Below, piece by piece: positions 24,796 through 37,197 of a stretch of DNA of 64,000 nt. Below the pieces are notes generated by a model that was not told the DNA's origin, made no database searches, and worked only from the letters and a program-made list of their open reading frames with translations. The first letter of the stretch is position 1, and each line of letters begins with the position of its first letter. The translations under genes and the position numbers were made by a program. The stretch is from Phoronis australis (Eukaryota; Phoronida; Phoronidae): assembly GCA_002633005.1 (NCBI GenBank), contig NMRA01000123.1, positions 340,364-404,363 on the forward strand. Direction: 5' to 3'.

Positions 24796-25066
24796 AAAGG
24801 GCAAAAACAGTTAACAGAAAAATCAAACGTAATTCGTAAGTTTGACTTTCCGTGCACTTAACACTTTCCACAGACAAGCTTAATTTTCAAACAGGTTTGA
24901 TTTTTACGGGTTATGATCGATTTTCCAAACACGGCAGATTTTTCCGAATTACGTTTAATTTTTACCCGTTGAATTTGACTTTCCAGTTACTATTGATTTT
25001 TACGACTGGTTCGATATTTACGAACTAGGTTTGATTTTTCTATTAGCTATTTTTCGCTCTTTCCCC
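24796..25066. mobile_element. Foldback / MITE-like element with TTTGATTTTT repeats
   Basis: The ends pair as gggcaaaaacagttaacaga, then aaaatcaaacgtaattcgta, against the reverse complement near 25010-25061 (acgaactaggtttgattttt, then ctattagcta). The interior repeats short tgattttta words in varied contexts. It has no coding content. Confidence 0.65.
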
Positions 25067-25228
25067 AACCCATATGGAAGCCCAGGTCAACTGAACAGCA
25101 TCATTTGTTCATATTCTATCTTGGCAATTAAATACATGGCATGATCAATCGCACGGGTTAGTGTGTTTGGTCAGTCTACAGGTACCGTACAGACGACAAC
25201 GAATGCATATCAGTATAAGCTGTCTCAC

Positions 25229-25459
25229 CCGGGAACAAGTTCTCTTTCTTCAAGAACACTTCGCAACATTCGGCATCTCCCGTAATAGGCTGAATGTGCA
25301 CGCCAAGTGGCACCATGAGACATTCGCTTGTATTTAGCTGCCATTGAGCTGCCTCACACCAGCTTTCGGCACACGTCTGAGCACATTCGCCGGGAGAAAC
25401 TGTCAAGACTCGGGTCACTTCTTGAACATTCAGTTTGGAGTTTTTACGTCTCCGGATAC
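25229..25459 (-). CDS. PAN-like domain 1 (six-cysteine exon)
   Basis: A 231-base exon, phase 1-1, joined to the Ig part through a Gly codon. After a basic linker (IRRRKNSKLN) the core reads GECAQTCAESWCEAAQW, then SECLMVPLGVHIQ, then DAECCEVF. Cysteine spacing is C-x3-C-x4-C-x11-C-x17-CC. PAN/Apple domains are extracellular adhesion or carbohydrate-binding modules; the closing CC pair is a trait of this array. The acceptor (ACAAAAG before GT) has a poor pyrimidine tract, so the start is slightly uncertain. Confidence 0.87.
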
Positions 25460-25827
25460 CTTTTGTTATAATGAATGCAGTGGTCAATTTAAACAGACCA
25501 AAAACTTTACTGATGCACGAGTATGTACTCCGTGCTGAAAGTGTATAAAAACAGAAGTGATACCTGAAGCAATAAACAGGGGCTGAGATAAAGCAATAGG
25601 TGTTCTTAATTTCAAGTTTGGCTCCTTTAAACAGAATCTCAAAAACTAGACAATTTCAAATGTCTTATGAACAAAAAATCGTCTTGTTGGAGTTTTAATG
25701 CCTCAAGGTCGATCGTGGCAAAAATTCAAAATCCCACAGTCAGAAATACTTAACACGAATTTTGTATTTATGAACACAACGCTAAATGCACCTATGCATG
25801 AAGAAGACACGTGCCACAATACCTTAC

Positions 25828-26205
25828 CTTCAGGGGGTTGAAACAGTACGTACTGTCTGGCCGTAAGAGACGAAAAAACGGGCGGATTATATACAGCGGT
25901 TACCATACAAGTGTACGTGCCGTCATATGCTTCTTTGGGGGTTTTGCCAGGTTGGGGGTGGCTAATGTCTATAGTTAGTACAGATCTCTCTTCGCCACTG
26001 TAGCTGAATGCAGGCGACTTGAGCTCGTATTCAGCCAATGGAAGCAACGCCATGCTGGTTATGGGAACATTCAGAAACCACCTGGTCGTCAGCTTTTCGT
26101 CTGGGTCGACTTTAGCTTCGCACTTGAGTTTAACAGAGTTTCCTTGCTCCACATTCCTCCCAGAAACATGTCCTCGTGGCACACCGCTTTTCCATTCCAT
26201 CGGCT
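25828..26205 (-). CDS. Ig exon 7: complete Ig domain, resembling L1-family Ig6
   Basis: A 378-base exon, phase 1-1, acceptor TTTGTTCAG, donor GTAAGG. It holds a whole Ig domain of 126 codons: VEQGNSVKLKCEAKVDPDEK with the B cysteine, TTRWFLNVP with the tryptophan, ERSVLTIDI for strand E, and YDGTYTCMVTAVYN for strand F. The V.QG..V...CEAKVDP stretch is typical of the last Ig domain in L1 proteins. About 20 extra residues lie between strands C and E. L1 proteins would next have fibronectin III; here the next exon, 368 bases on, is PAN-like. Confidence 0.92.
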
Positions 26206-28038
26206 CTGAACAAAAAAACACAATTTAGTCATTTTCCTCATATGCTGAGTTTTGTGAACACGGTCATCGATAAGAAGACATGTTTGGAATCAGCGAATAG
26301 TGACTCAGTTTTACATGTATGTGAGCCACCAGGTGTCAGTGCACGTTTTCCTGGGTAGTAAGTACATCAGCAGAGCACAAAGACGCTTCTTCGAAAAAAG
26401 TGACTCAGTAACAAGTTCTTTATGAGCCGAGAGATCGCTTTTAAACCAAGTAAGTAGCAAGACAAGTTACAGTAAGTGGACCAACTCAAAACTTGTTTTT
26501 GACATAAATCACGGGCTTCGTGCCCCTTTAAAGGTATACTGGGGGTCTTTTTGCAGCCACCGGGATTTGCGCGCAAGTGAACGAGAAAGCGTGCACTATT
26601 TACTCCTGAGTATCTGAGGACTCTGAAAATTAATAATATTCATAACGCCGAAACACTGTTACTTTGAAAACATGTCGCATAGTTGTAACTGTCGCCATTC
26701 GAGAACTAAAAAGGTGATAACTGAAATCCGGAAAAAGTGGATGTCCGGATTTGCCGAGTCAATGCTCTAGAGTGAAATATTCGCTGCATCACGCAAGGTG
26801 TCGCGACACCGTTTTTAGCGAACGGGAGACAACACCTGCATTTTTCTTTAAAGGGAAATTATAGTAGTATTTGATAATATGTCAATTTCGCCAAAAAGCG
26901 GAACGCACATTTTAATGCTGTGGCGGGATGGAAAATCGTTATGTGGGGCAGTCCGCAAAGAGCGGGGCAATTGGCAATAACACTGTATGCTCTCACAGCA
27001 CGAAGTATTGGCTTGGATTCTTTTACATGGTAAATTTTTCATTCTTTTAAATCTTATTTCACGGATACGGAAAATACCACAGATAACAGCACTGCTTAGA
27101 AATCGAATTAACACAAAAAGCGGCCTATGCACAACAGGAAAATATTGTACAAGTGAGTTATTATAGGAACAACTGAAAACGGTAATATTATTATACATGC
27201 ACACACAAAAACACGCTTTTATTTGATTTTAGTGCAGAGCAAACAATCAAAAACGAGACGTTACTTCTTTCCCTAAAATACTGTAACACATTTTTGTACC
27301 CCTAAAGGTCTTGTTGAAAATCTCCTGGCGTGTTTTTGATTGACTGCCGAAAGTGGCTCATACATGAGTTGAAAAGATATCAGAGGCCAGTCGTTGCGTG
27401 TAATCAATGACCAGACGATTTGTCGGGTTTGTTGACTACTTGTGTCGAGAAATCGTTTGTTGTTTACAACCGTACCACAAGATTTTCGCTTCATTAACAA
27501 ACATTATGAAATGAAAACGAAGCAATGAACGTAGGACTGATTCACTGCAACTACAGCACTAGATCAAACCTCAATCGAACAGGCTGCTGGAAACAGTGCG
27601 AACTCTCGGAGTCCCAAGCCCTAATAGAATGCACAGGTCGCGTGCCGGAGTTGCAATTGGAGGGTTAAGAGTTCTATGGCACTACCGTGTTGCTGCGCCT
27701 TTAGGTTCATGGGTCCATATCCGAAATGCCCTTTCTCGTCCTTTGTACCGAAGTGTTTCGCACATTGGCGCATGCACGTACGTTTCGCATGTACATGTAA
27801 GCACAATTTCACACAAATGGCATAGACCTAAGGGCGGTAACACGGTAATATCCAATCTGTGACAAAGAGACTAAGAGTTTTTCGTTGAATGCTGGGAATA
27901 TCAATGAAGTGGAGGCAGATGGCCTAGTGGTAGGTGATAGAAGTCAGCAAAACATGGCTTGGTGTCTTTTTCATGATACGAGTTAACAACAGAAAGAGTT
28001 TTGTGTCTGGTAATATATCTAGCCTTGATATAACTCAC
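26206..28038. other. Intron between Ig exons 6 and 7; no Ig5-like exon seen
   Basis: In L1-family genes Ig5 would fall here. I looked on the minus strand for a cysteine/tryptophan/Y.C pattern with phase-1 borders and found none. The region has only chance open frames and AT-rich sequence. Confidence 0.45.
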
Positions 28039-28200
28039 CCATATAGTTTATCGTAGCGGTGCGAGTTCTATAGCCGAGAGCGTTCTCCAAAGCACACTGA
28101 ATCACCCAAGATTTCCGCAAGTTCCGAAACTCCATTTTTGTACCCTGGATCACAACTGAATCTTGTGGTCCTGCAGGCACTACGTCACTAATCGGTGGCC
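28039..28200 (-). CDS. Ig exon 6: second half of the Ig4-like domain
   Basis: A 162-base exon, phase 1-1, acceptor ACAACTCAG, donor GTGAGT. It runs PPISDVVPAGPQDSVVIQG, then the E strand TKMEFRNL, then the F-G strands WVIQCALENALGYRTRTATI. This resembles the YQC.ASNE.GY..ANA segment of NrCAM/neurofascin Ig4. With the preceding exon it gives a complete domain with both cysteines and the core tryptophan. Confidence 0.87.
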
Positions 28201-29458
28201 CTGAGTTGTAGAAAAAAATCCAAGTAATTTTACCTGGCAACTTACTGTTAGGCGTCAACTACAATTCATGGCCGCATGCACATGTGCTGCACATGTAGTG
28301 ACCACAGTCTGCTAAACGTGGTTGGGCATCCCCGGAATCAGTCGACTTTCCAAGATTCGATTTTAGGAAAATCAACGAAAAAAGATAGGAGGCCACCCAG
28401 GACACCTCGTGTATTTTCATAACGTAAAATCTCGCACGTAATCTGCGCATGTGCCGAATTCAGTCACACGACCAGTCAACCTCCATTGAAATTTCACATG
28501 GTGTACCGCATGACTGAAGTCCGTACATGCGCACGGGGCATTTGAATAAAACTTGACAGAGCTAGGACTTTCAGGCGAATTTCGTCTTTTATTTGCCAAA
28601 ATGACACTAGCTAAACTAAATGGTACCCTTAGAAGCATATCGTGGGGAGAACGGGAAATATTCCACAACTATTGTTTTCCGCGAGTGTAAACGGATAATT
28701 TTAATTTCAAACGGTATTAAGATAGCGTGTTCGCCTGGTGCACCCCTAGGACAAACCTTAGCGTGCAGCGGAGTGGTATATTAGGCAGTTGGTTAAAACT
28801 TGATAAATTTTTTATATAATTGTTGATGACAAAATCGTATTAGAAGCAATCAATCTGTATCACAACCACCCAAAACTACAGTATCATTAAACACTGTTCG
28901 GGGGTTGCCAAGCTCAAAATTGCGAATTAGCGAAGTTATTAACATTCACTTTAAGCTTGTTTGTGACAATGAGATATACAATAAGTCACTTCAGAAACAT
29001 TCACTCTCATTGACTAATATCTGACTAATACCATTTACACTAGCCAATGAAAAGCATGGTTCCATGCAGAGAAGATTCACATGTGTGTTTGCTGCCAGAA
29101 AAGGCACATGCAATTGATGCAATTATTTGGTTAAAATTGGTCATTATTTAAGCTGGTCATCTTAATTACCTCCAAACTGCATTAAAACTTCTAAACCCTT
29201 GTTATAATTCAACTTTTTGCAATGTTAAATACAGAACAATGGCTAAATTTATTCAAAATTCTCGTCAGTCACATGCAAATTAACACGTCTCATTAGGGTT
29301 CGCTTCAGGGTTTGTCAAAAAACTTATTGTTCTTTCACTGCTTCCCGATCCACAAGACTCATCACTCTGATTCACCTCTAATAATAACTTGTTAGAATGA
29401 CAAAGATAATTTGATGAAGTCACATCATTTCACGCCATTCTTATGGACTGTTCCAAAC

Positions 29459-30185
29459 CTCCCTCGACCCCCATACCCCACGGCCCTCTCGAACCACAAC
29501 CCCTCGACTCACCGCCTTTGCGCTTTTTACACATTTCTTAAACATATTACGTCGAAAAGTGACTTCTATACTAGCGAATCTGCTGCGGCTGAAGACTGGT
29601 GGTTAAAAACAAAATTGGCGTAAGAACATGACCTGAAACAGCGGATTGTGATCGTGCTATCGCCCACAGGAAACTAGTTTTCACGAACGACTACGAATGG
29701 CAGTTCCACTAAACTTAGGGAGAGTACGATAACGTAAATGCACATAATTTTACATTTCGTATGGCTCTCTATTGTATACTCGTTTACAATGTATTTCATG
29801 TAAAGTTGATACTTTATAAGTTAACAGTTTGTTTTTAAACTGAAGAAAAAAATACGCATTTGTCGGTTCCTAGCACTCTACCAAAAAGCTTGAACCTGCT
29901 ATTCACTGAAGAGCAAGCGAGGCGATTACGTTCTGCCGGAAACATTTTTAACGTTGGCAGTTCTTGGATTTTATTTGGTCGCATTGTTTTTGATTCTGTC
30001 TTTTTTGGCTTTCAAACTTGTCGAATCCACTCTCTTAATTGCAAAAAGGGAAAAGCAAGCCGATCTCACGGACAAACTCGTTGGTCCTGTAAGTCAGTGC
30101 ACCTTCTGTGATTAGATCGAGTCAAGCATGTGTAGACTAGGTCGAGGGGTTGTGGACCGTGAGTCGAGGGGTCGTGGGGTGTGGT
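29459..30185. repeat. Inverted repeat pair flanking about 620 bp
   Basis: The 29463-29515 stretch (cctcgacccccataccccac, ccacaacccctcgactcac) is inverted at about 30128-30183 (gtcgaggggttgtgg, gtgagtcgaggggtcgtggg). This may mark the ends of a decayed TIR element. The 29860-30111 open frame inside has no recognisable domain. Confidence 0.55.
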
Positions 30186-30938
30186 GGCTGAGATTATTTT
30201 TGAACAAACCCATTCGTATACCTATTTGATGGAATGTCCGACAAGAGTGAAAAATTCTAGCCTTGGTGCAAAGCCATTAGTCTTCATACAGGGAGCTGAT
30301 TGACTGCAAAAAGCTCGTGATTTCACAACGCCAAAAGGTAGAATTAGCAAAGAATACAATAAACATTTTCTGAGTATTCAAAAAAGTTAGCAAACAGCCA
30401 AGTTTCCTCTTAGACACAAATTGTTTATTTTCTGAGAATACTGAAAAATGCAAAATTTTGGAATGTAAGACTAAAAAAATCGCATTCTTGGAATCTTATT
30501 ATCATTACAAGATTTTTCTTTTGTTTTCTGTCAATTAGACTTGGTCTGCGCTACCGCAAATAATAAAGTACTGACTGACAAAAACAATTCCATGGAAATA
30601 ATGAATTAAATAAAAAATAAGAGCACGTGTTGCGAAAGTTACAACAGATTACATAGGTCGAAATAAGATGTTTCCTAAGAAAAGTTTAAATGGATGGTCT
30701 TTTACTCGAACACAAACATTATTGTATGGAATTTGTGATAGGCAAGGACAAATTTTTGAATGCGTTGTGTGCAACAGGCAGCTCAGGTCAACTCAGCATA
30801 TGTAAACATTGATCTTCCTATTTTTACAAGTACAATGAGAATTTGTTTTCCAGAGATTTTATTTATATTAGAGGCACGTGACAAAAGGAGAAGGCAACCT
30901 TTTTCATGTTATTTTTAATAAAAAACGGTTGATTGATT

Positions 30939-31810
30939 ATCCCAGACATGACAGCCTCCTATAATTTTATTAATTAGTAGTGCACTACTCCGGAAATGAC
31001 GTTTTGGGGGGGTTAAGAATTTCCCGCCATCTTGTTTCTAGTGCGTTCGAGTTTACTGTGGGATCTGTTCTACTATTTTGTTTTGGTTTCCTAAAACTGT
31101 CACCACTTCCCATCGACCAGTATTCTGCGAAAAGCTTGTTAGAGAACTCAATTACATTGGATTTAGGAATCGCTTAGTTTGTAGTAGCCGGAAAATGGCT
31201 GGAGTCGGTGACGAGGAATTTTTTCACGAACAGTCAGTGAGTGGAGATATGTTTGAGCCGAATACGCACAGACAGCTGTTGAGTGAAATGAGGCAGAGGG
31301 TGAGGACAGACGTTGTGGGACGTCTTTGTGCGAATGCCCAGTGTGCACTTTTATGACCGCTTACACCCAGTGGTGTGACTCCCTCGCCACACAACTGGCA
31401 CTACTCAACATTGCTGCAGAGCTGTTTACAAGCTCTGTGCTGGAGACAACACGAACGATCCTATCAAAACCGAGGGAAAACCAGAGCTGTAGTGGTAAAA
31501 TTAGAGGTAGGTAGGCGCCCAAAGCCCATCGTATCACCTTGAGCACTGGACATAACTGACGGTGCGTAGGCGCTACGTTCAAATGCCAAAAGGTGGTTGG
31601 CTGCGCCTACGTACGCCTACGCTCCACAACAGCACTGGAGAAAACAATGACTGAATCAATAACTCCCACAGTCAGACTACATGAACATGTATATTGAAAC
31701 AAAATGGCGGGAAACTCTTAAACCCCCTAAACGTCACTTCAGGAGTAAGGCAAGATTTATTAATAAAGTTATGTGAAGCCTTCATTAACTGAAAAAAAAT
31801 GTCTGGGATA
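30939..31810. mobile_element. TIR DNA transposon with a small broken coding region
   Basis: The ends are inverted copies: TATCCCAGACAT at the left and ATGTCTGGGATA at the right. Further inward are paired atgacgttttggggggg and ggggcgggaaa-type stretches near the 'cccgccat' and 'atggcggg' motifs. The flank gives a possible 3-base TTA/TAA target, which would fit PIF/Harbinger, but this is weak. Inside, from 31195, a plus-strand frame MAGVGDEEFFHEQSVSGDMF runs to a stop at 31356 and continues in another frame to 31514. Part of the interior (31555-31640) recurs at about 54630-54710. Confidence 0.75.
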
Positions 31811-32768
31811 ACGAAGGAACCGTATATTTACTAAAAATGACATGAAAATTTTCCCTTTTCCTTTATTGTCAAGGGCAGTACAATTACCAAGCCCTTAAAA
31901 AATAGTAACAAATCCAAATACAAGGCAATTTATGTTCCTCATTATTTTATGAATTCCTAATATAACTAATCATCTTTGGGAATAGCGAAAAAGGTGTTTG
32001 GAAATAGCAATTGGCAATAGGAATATTTTCGGACATGGAAAAAGCCTTTTATACCAAATTACTTTTCTCAAAATTTTAACCACTTTGAATTTGAGCTACA
32101 AAGCTGTTTCTACATATTTCAAAAGAAAGAGTTAAACCACAAATCTACACGAAATAACTGGTCTAATGACAACTAACTGGTAACTGCCTTTTGGCTGAGG
32201 TTTTTAGGGAGGGTCATTAAAGATTTGACCACGGCTGCTTTGTCTGCAAACATGACTGCCACCAAGCCTTAAATTGGTGACCTTGATGGTGAAAATATCT
32301 GGTTACCGTGGTAACGACACCCAAACCAGCTGAGCAACACCTGTAACATTCAGCAATGAGCCAACTTACTACTTTTGGGGAGGTTGGCTGTGCCTAACGC
32401 AAATTTGCCCTCAAACTTAAAATTGCTGATGATAAATGGGTAAATATCTCACTGGGATACTACGATAACAACGCTTGTTTAAGCATGATCACCAGTTTCA
32501 AGGAAAGGTGACTATAAATACTTTGCTCATAGTGGCACGCTTCTAACATGACTTTGCCTTCCAACTTAAAATTAGCAGTCTGACTAGAATGTGACGTCAT
32601 TCTGTGTAATGTACATGGCCCTGCTTTTCAATGACTTGTGTAAACCATATTAGCCAGGCATTTACCAGCTGTGGTGGTTACTTAACGGTGGTGCTTACTC
32701 AGACCTGACAAGTGTAAATATTCTCACACTCCTATGGTAAGCGTGGACAATGATACGTTATCACTTAC

Positions 32769-32906
32769 AGTGTCGTATTGCGTTGATGTACCACATCGGT
32801 AAAGAAGTTTGCGGATGTGTGGGGGCGGCTTCGCATCTTAAAATCACGTGGCCACCTTTTGTGGTATTGATGTCTTTAGGTTCTCCATTGAGGAACGTTG
32901 GAGGAT
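32769..32906 (-). CDS. Ig exon 5: first half of an L1-family Ig4-like domain
   Basis: A 138-base exon, phase 1-1, acceptor CCTTGCAG, donor GTAAGT. It encodes PPTFLNGEPKDINTTKGG, then HVILRCEAAP with the B-strand cysteine, then LPMWYINAIRH with the C-strand tryptophan. The pattern matches an I-set Ig domain. It sits between the TIR element at 30.9-31.8 kb and the Gypsy remnant at 33.5 kb. Its last base joins the next exon to make a Trp codon. Confidence 0.85.
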
Positions 32907-35780
32907 CTGCAAGGAAGAGTTTGCTTCGTTGTGTGGTGGTTCATTTTTTCGAGCTGACTAAATAGGGACAGTGTCTGCTTCATTGCCGATTAACGCATTG
33001 TTGTATGGAACACACTTAGCTTAAAACAACCCAATCAGTTGTTATTTTGTGTTTACAAATCTCCTATTCGAGGATTATTCAAGTGTAGCTGAAGATGGTA
33101 AATAGAGAATAGATTTGTACCGACGTATTTCTGTGTACGTATGGGCTGATTACCCTAAAATGGAGTAGTTGGAAGCTTGTGAATCAGCTTAAAGAAAAAC
33201 CTGTTGAATGGTGTATATACATGTGCAAGCGGCCTCGTTTTACTCGCCATCGCATAACTTGTCTGCTTATTTTTTCTTGGTCCCGATTACACGCTCTTTC
33301 GTTTACATGTAAAGGTTGGCGCTTACGTCGTCGTCCGTGTGTGGTGGTTTTTGCTTAGGTCTTCGCTAAAAAGCAGAATCTGTGGTTACGTTTACATGCA
33401 AAAAATTTCGCGTACGTCGTCACAGTTACTGTACTAAGACGCCCCCTTCCGTATATTACTGTATCGTCTTCAGGCCTACTTCCGGTTATGAATACACGTT
33501 TGTTCCTTATCTGCTTCATAAATGAGTGATCTACAACTCATTACATGGTAGCAACGGTGCTGTTGCGAATTCTAGTACTCCTCGAACCGCAACATTCAGA
33601 ATAGACAGTCTGACATTTGTGAGTACTCTCTAATTGTCCGATCCGACTTTCGAGTCAACCGCTCTACTCAAGCACTGGCCCAGGTGCAACAAACATGTAC
33701 ACTGACACTATGAAACAACACAGGTAGACAAAATAAAAACGCTGCATTGGGTGCACCTTAACTTCCCCCGGGCTTCCAAACTCTTTCGACAACGCCTTGA
33801 GCTATATTCACTGTGAAGGGGGCAAAAATGAGAAGACCAGATTCCCCACATATTCATGTCCGCAGGCAAAAATAGCCCCCAAGTCTGCGATAGCTGGGAT
33901 CTTCAAACTTCAGAACGGGGCGATCCTTCATCTATATTTTGCAAATTTGCTGAACAAATCGTACGAGCGGAAAACTACAGAATTTGTCTACTAAAAGTGA
34001 GCACACTCAGGCAACAACCAGACCAAACACTCGAAGGCTACCCATACAGGTTGTTGATGCCGGCAGTATATCTTTCGCCGTTGTGATTTGGTCTCTTTCA
34101 GTTACACGGTTTATTCCAGTTGTTACATGTGGTGTTTGCATATGAATAGTAGCTTGCCTTTGTATTTTTACGCAGTTTTGGTGACCGGTGATTTTTGACT
34201 TAAGCGCCATTCGTTGACAAGACCTGTAAAGCGAATCATATATTTTCTCGGAAGCTGGGATTTTCAGTTAGAATGAACACAAACTGTCGTTCACACTGTT
34301 GCAAGTCTTTACCGAGTATTTCAGCATAACATGTTGTATCTCATGTGTGTCTTACTAGTTTAGAACGTACATAATGGTTGTTTTCATGGTTTCATTCAGC
34401 TGCTTGTTCATGACGCATATCTTGCGCGTGGTACCCGGTTCATAGGATAAATAGTTACGGGTCGTCGCAGTGAGTTTGTATATGGTAATGGTTCCTATAG
34501 GCAGTACAGGTTTCAGTTAATTGTATATCGTTGGTGTGTAGCTACTGTTTTTAAAACTTGTTAGGTCTGTATTATAGTGTCATTGTAGCATGTCTTTCCA
34601 GCGCTCTGATCTATGGTCTTTGTTGGTTGTTATACTTGCTTGCATAATTACTGAGACTGCTGTTTGTCTTTGTTATAGATAACAACTTGTTCGGTAGCAC
34701 TTTTTATGGCTTGACATTGCTTGTTATTGTATCGCTTGTGAACGCTCTACCGAATAAAGTGTGTTACGCAAACGGTCTCACCGTATTCACTTATACTTCT
34801 TGTAGCCGGACGCGTAAATAACAAGCCAAGAGATGCGACTTCTATAATGAAGAAATGAACCAACGCATGTTTGGGCTATTAATATCAAGCAACCCACTGA
34901 ATTCCAAAAAGAACTGCTTATCAAAGAGACAGATTCACCCCAGGTAACGCCATCAAGCTAGGCCACAGGTACGAAGCAGCCCAGGCAAAGTGCTTCCGAT
35001 ACACATTGGTATAGACTCCTCTGCAAGCTCACCTAGAACAACTGTACATGCTTATAAATCAGCGAGCGCCACTCAAACACCCACATGGCCAAAATGACGC
35101 ATACCTGCATGTTATAACCGCGGCAAATACTGGCCTGTAAAACATGACACATGCAACCGCTGCGGAAAGTTAGGCCACAGCTGTAAATACTGCTTCACTT
35201 CAAAATATCAACACAAGCGACAACACTCTCAAAACTCGTGCCCTGGCAGAACACCAACCGGCAAGACACGCAGCTCGAAAGAGAGATTTCCCGCAGTTTA
35301 TAAAGCAGACGACTCTCAAGACACAGGATTCGAAACATTCACCTTTGAAATTATTGAAGCGTCCCCTGTCAAAACATAAAACGAGGCATATGCCACGTTG
35401 CCACAAAAGCTCCTCACCCCGAAGCCGCGCACAATCTCGAGCTTAAACTTGAAACCGGTGCACAAGCCAATACCTTGCCATTTCGGACACAGATACATGT
35501 ACATTTTCCCACTCAAAATTGACAACAACGGCTGCCGAAAACCAGAGTATCTCACAGAGACAGACGCCAGAGGAACCACATACAACAGCACCACTATTCC
35601 ATACGCTGCAATTACAGCACTTACCTGTCAGTACAAAAACAGGGCGGTAAGACACCCATTCTACATCGTATGTGCTAGGACCAGCAATCGTGGGATTTCC
35701 AAGTTGTGAAACACTTAACATTGTAGACATCCATGCCACCCAGTCACTACACTACATCGACACGGCTGATGAACTGAAAC

Positions 35781-35965
35781 ATGAAATAGTAAAACTAGTA
35801 AAATTAAAACGACGAGCGTCGGTACTAAAATATATTAAAATACCCCACGTTTCGAGTGAGGCTGTGCTACAGACTGCTAAGCGCATCGCTCGGAACGTGG
35901 GGATATTTTGATATATTTTAGTACCGACGCTCGTCCTTTTAGTTTTACTAGTTGCACTATTTCAT
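35781..35965. repeat. Long hairpin (about 80-nt arms, about 25-nt loop) inside the Gypsy remnant
   Basis: The left arm runs atgaaatagt, actagtaaaa, gacgagcgtcggtactaaaa, then ccccacgtt. The right arm is its reverse complement with only a few mismatches: aacgtgggg, ttttagtaccgacgctcgtc, ttttactagt, then actatttcat. It sits exactly where protease-end sequence stops and integrase starts, in place of the missing reverse transcriptase. Confidence 0.92.
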
Positions 35966-36947
35966 ATTTTTATCCGTCGCTAACAGCACGGCATCCCAAT
36001 ATCTATTTGACCTGAAATTCCCAACACATTTCGATCGATTTTGGAACTTCACCCAGAAGCACAATAAAAACGACAACATAGACCTCCATACACGCAACTG
36101 TCCAACATGTCAAGAAGATCAAAAATCACAGACTTTCGAGCCACTGGTGCAACATGACATACCCATCCAACCATGGTGAACTCTGATAAACGATATCTTT
36201 GAACGCGATGGCAGCGAGTACTTTATCATTGTAGATTACCACAGGAAATTCCATCTAGCTAAACATTTACCCAAATCATCACCCAGCATCGTCGTGGTAT
36301 CTGTCATCAATCAGAAATTTGATAACCATACAAGGCCATCCGTGACAATGGTCCACACTTCGCCTGTCATCTATGTAATACGTTTGCTAAGGAATGCAAG
36401 TTCGAGCATGTAACGACATCTCCATGAACACGGCAACGGTTTCATTGAACGTCAAGTTCAAACAGTAAAGTACCAAGCCCGGCAGAACTTCTCGTGGACC
36501 GCAAGTTCAACACAGCGCTGCCTTTTTGACAAAAGACACAACCGTAACGGACGACTTTTAAGAACCCTGGACATGTACGAGAACGGCTGCACCGACTCCA
36601 GTGCAAGCCAAAGTTCTACTTTGATCAGCGTGTCCTTACAAGCGATCCACCGCCCCTCCACGTCAGACAATAGGTTAAAGTTCAGCACCCAGTAACTACA
36701 TGAATACCTTCGAAAACATCAGATCTACACTCATACATACCACAAGATGTAAATGGGCGTAAATTCAGTTGTAACCGACAACACACCTGCTACATCACCA
36801 AGTCTTGACCTGAGGAAGACAAAAAATCCAGCAAGTAGCCCTCCACCTGCCTTCCAAGCCAGTAGTCCATCACCTGCGACACCACCGTATACCACCCGAT
36901 CGGGTTGAAAGGTCACCAAGGCTGCTACATGTAGATCCAATGAACCA

Positions 36948-37197
36948 GGGGCCCGTTCCAAGAAACTGACTTAAGTTCATTTTGACTTAAGTCTAAGATT
37001 TGTCTTAACTTCCAATCTTTGAAACTTCCACATCCGGTAATGTTTGTCAAAATTAAGAAAAAGCATACGTCAAACACTTAAATTAAGCTTAAGATCTCTC
37101 CCTTGAAATGAATTTGAGACAAATTTAACTTTTATTTTAAAATTTAGTTAAATTTAAGAATTGTCTTAGCTAAGTCAGTTTTGTTGGAACGGGCCCC
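36948..37197. mobile_element. MITE, GGGCCCGTTCC family, copy 2 (inverted)
   Basis: It has the same ends as the 5965-6213 copy, in reverse orientation: ggggcccgttccaagaaact at the left and tgttggaacgggcccc at the right. Length is 250 bases. It is inserted into the 3' part of the Gypsy remnant, so it arrived after that element. Confidence 0.9.
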
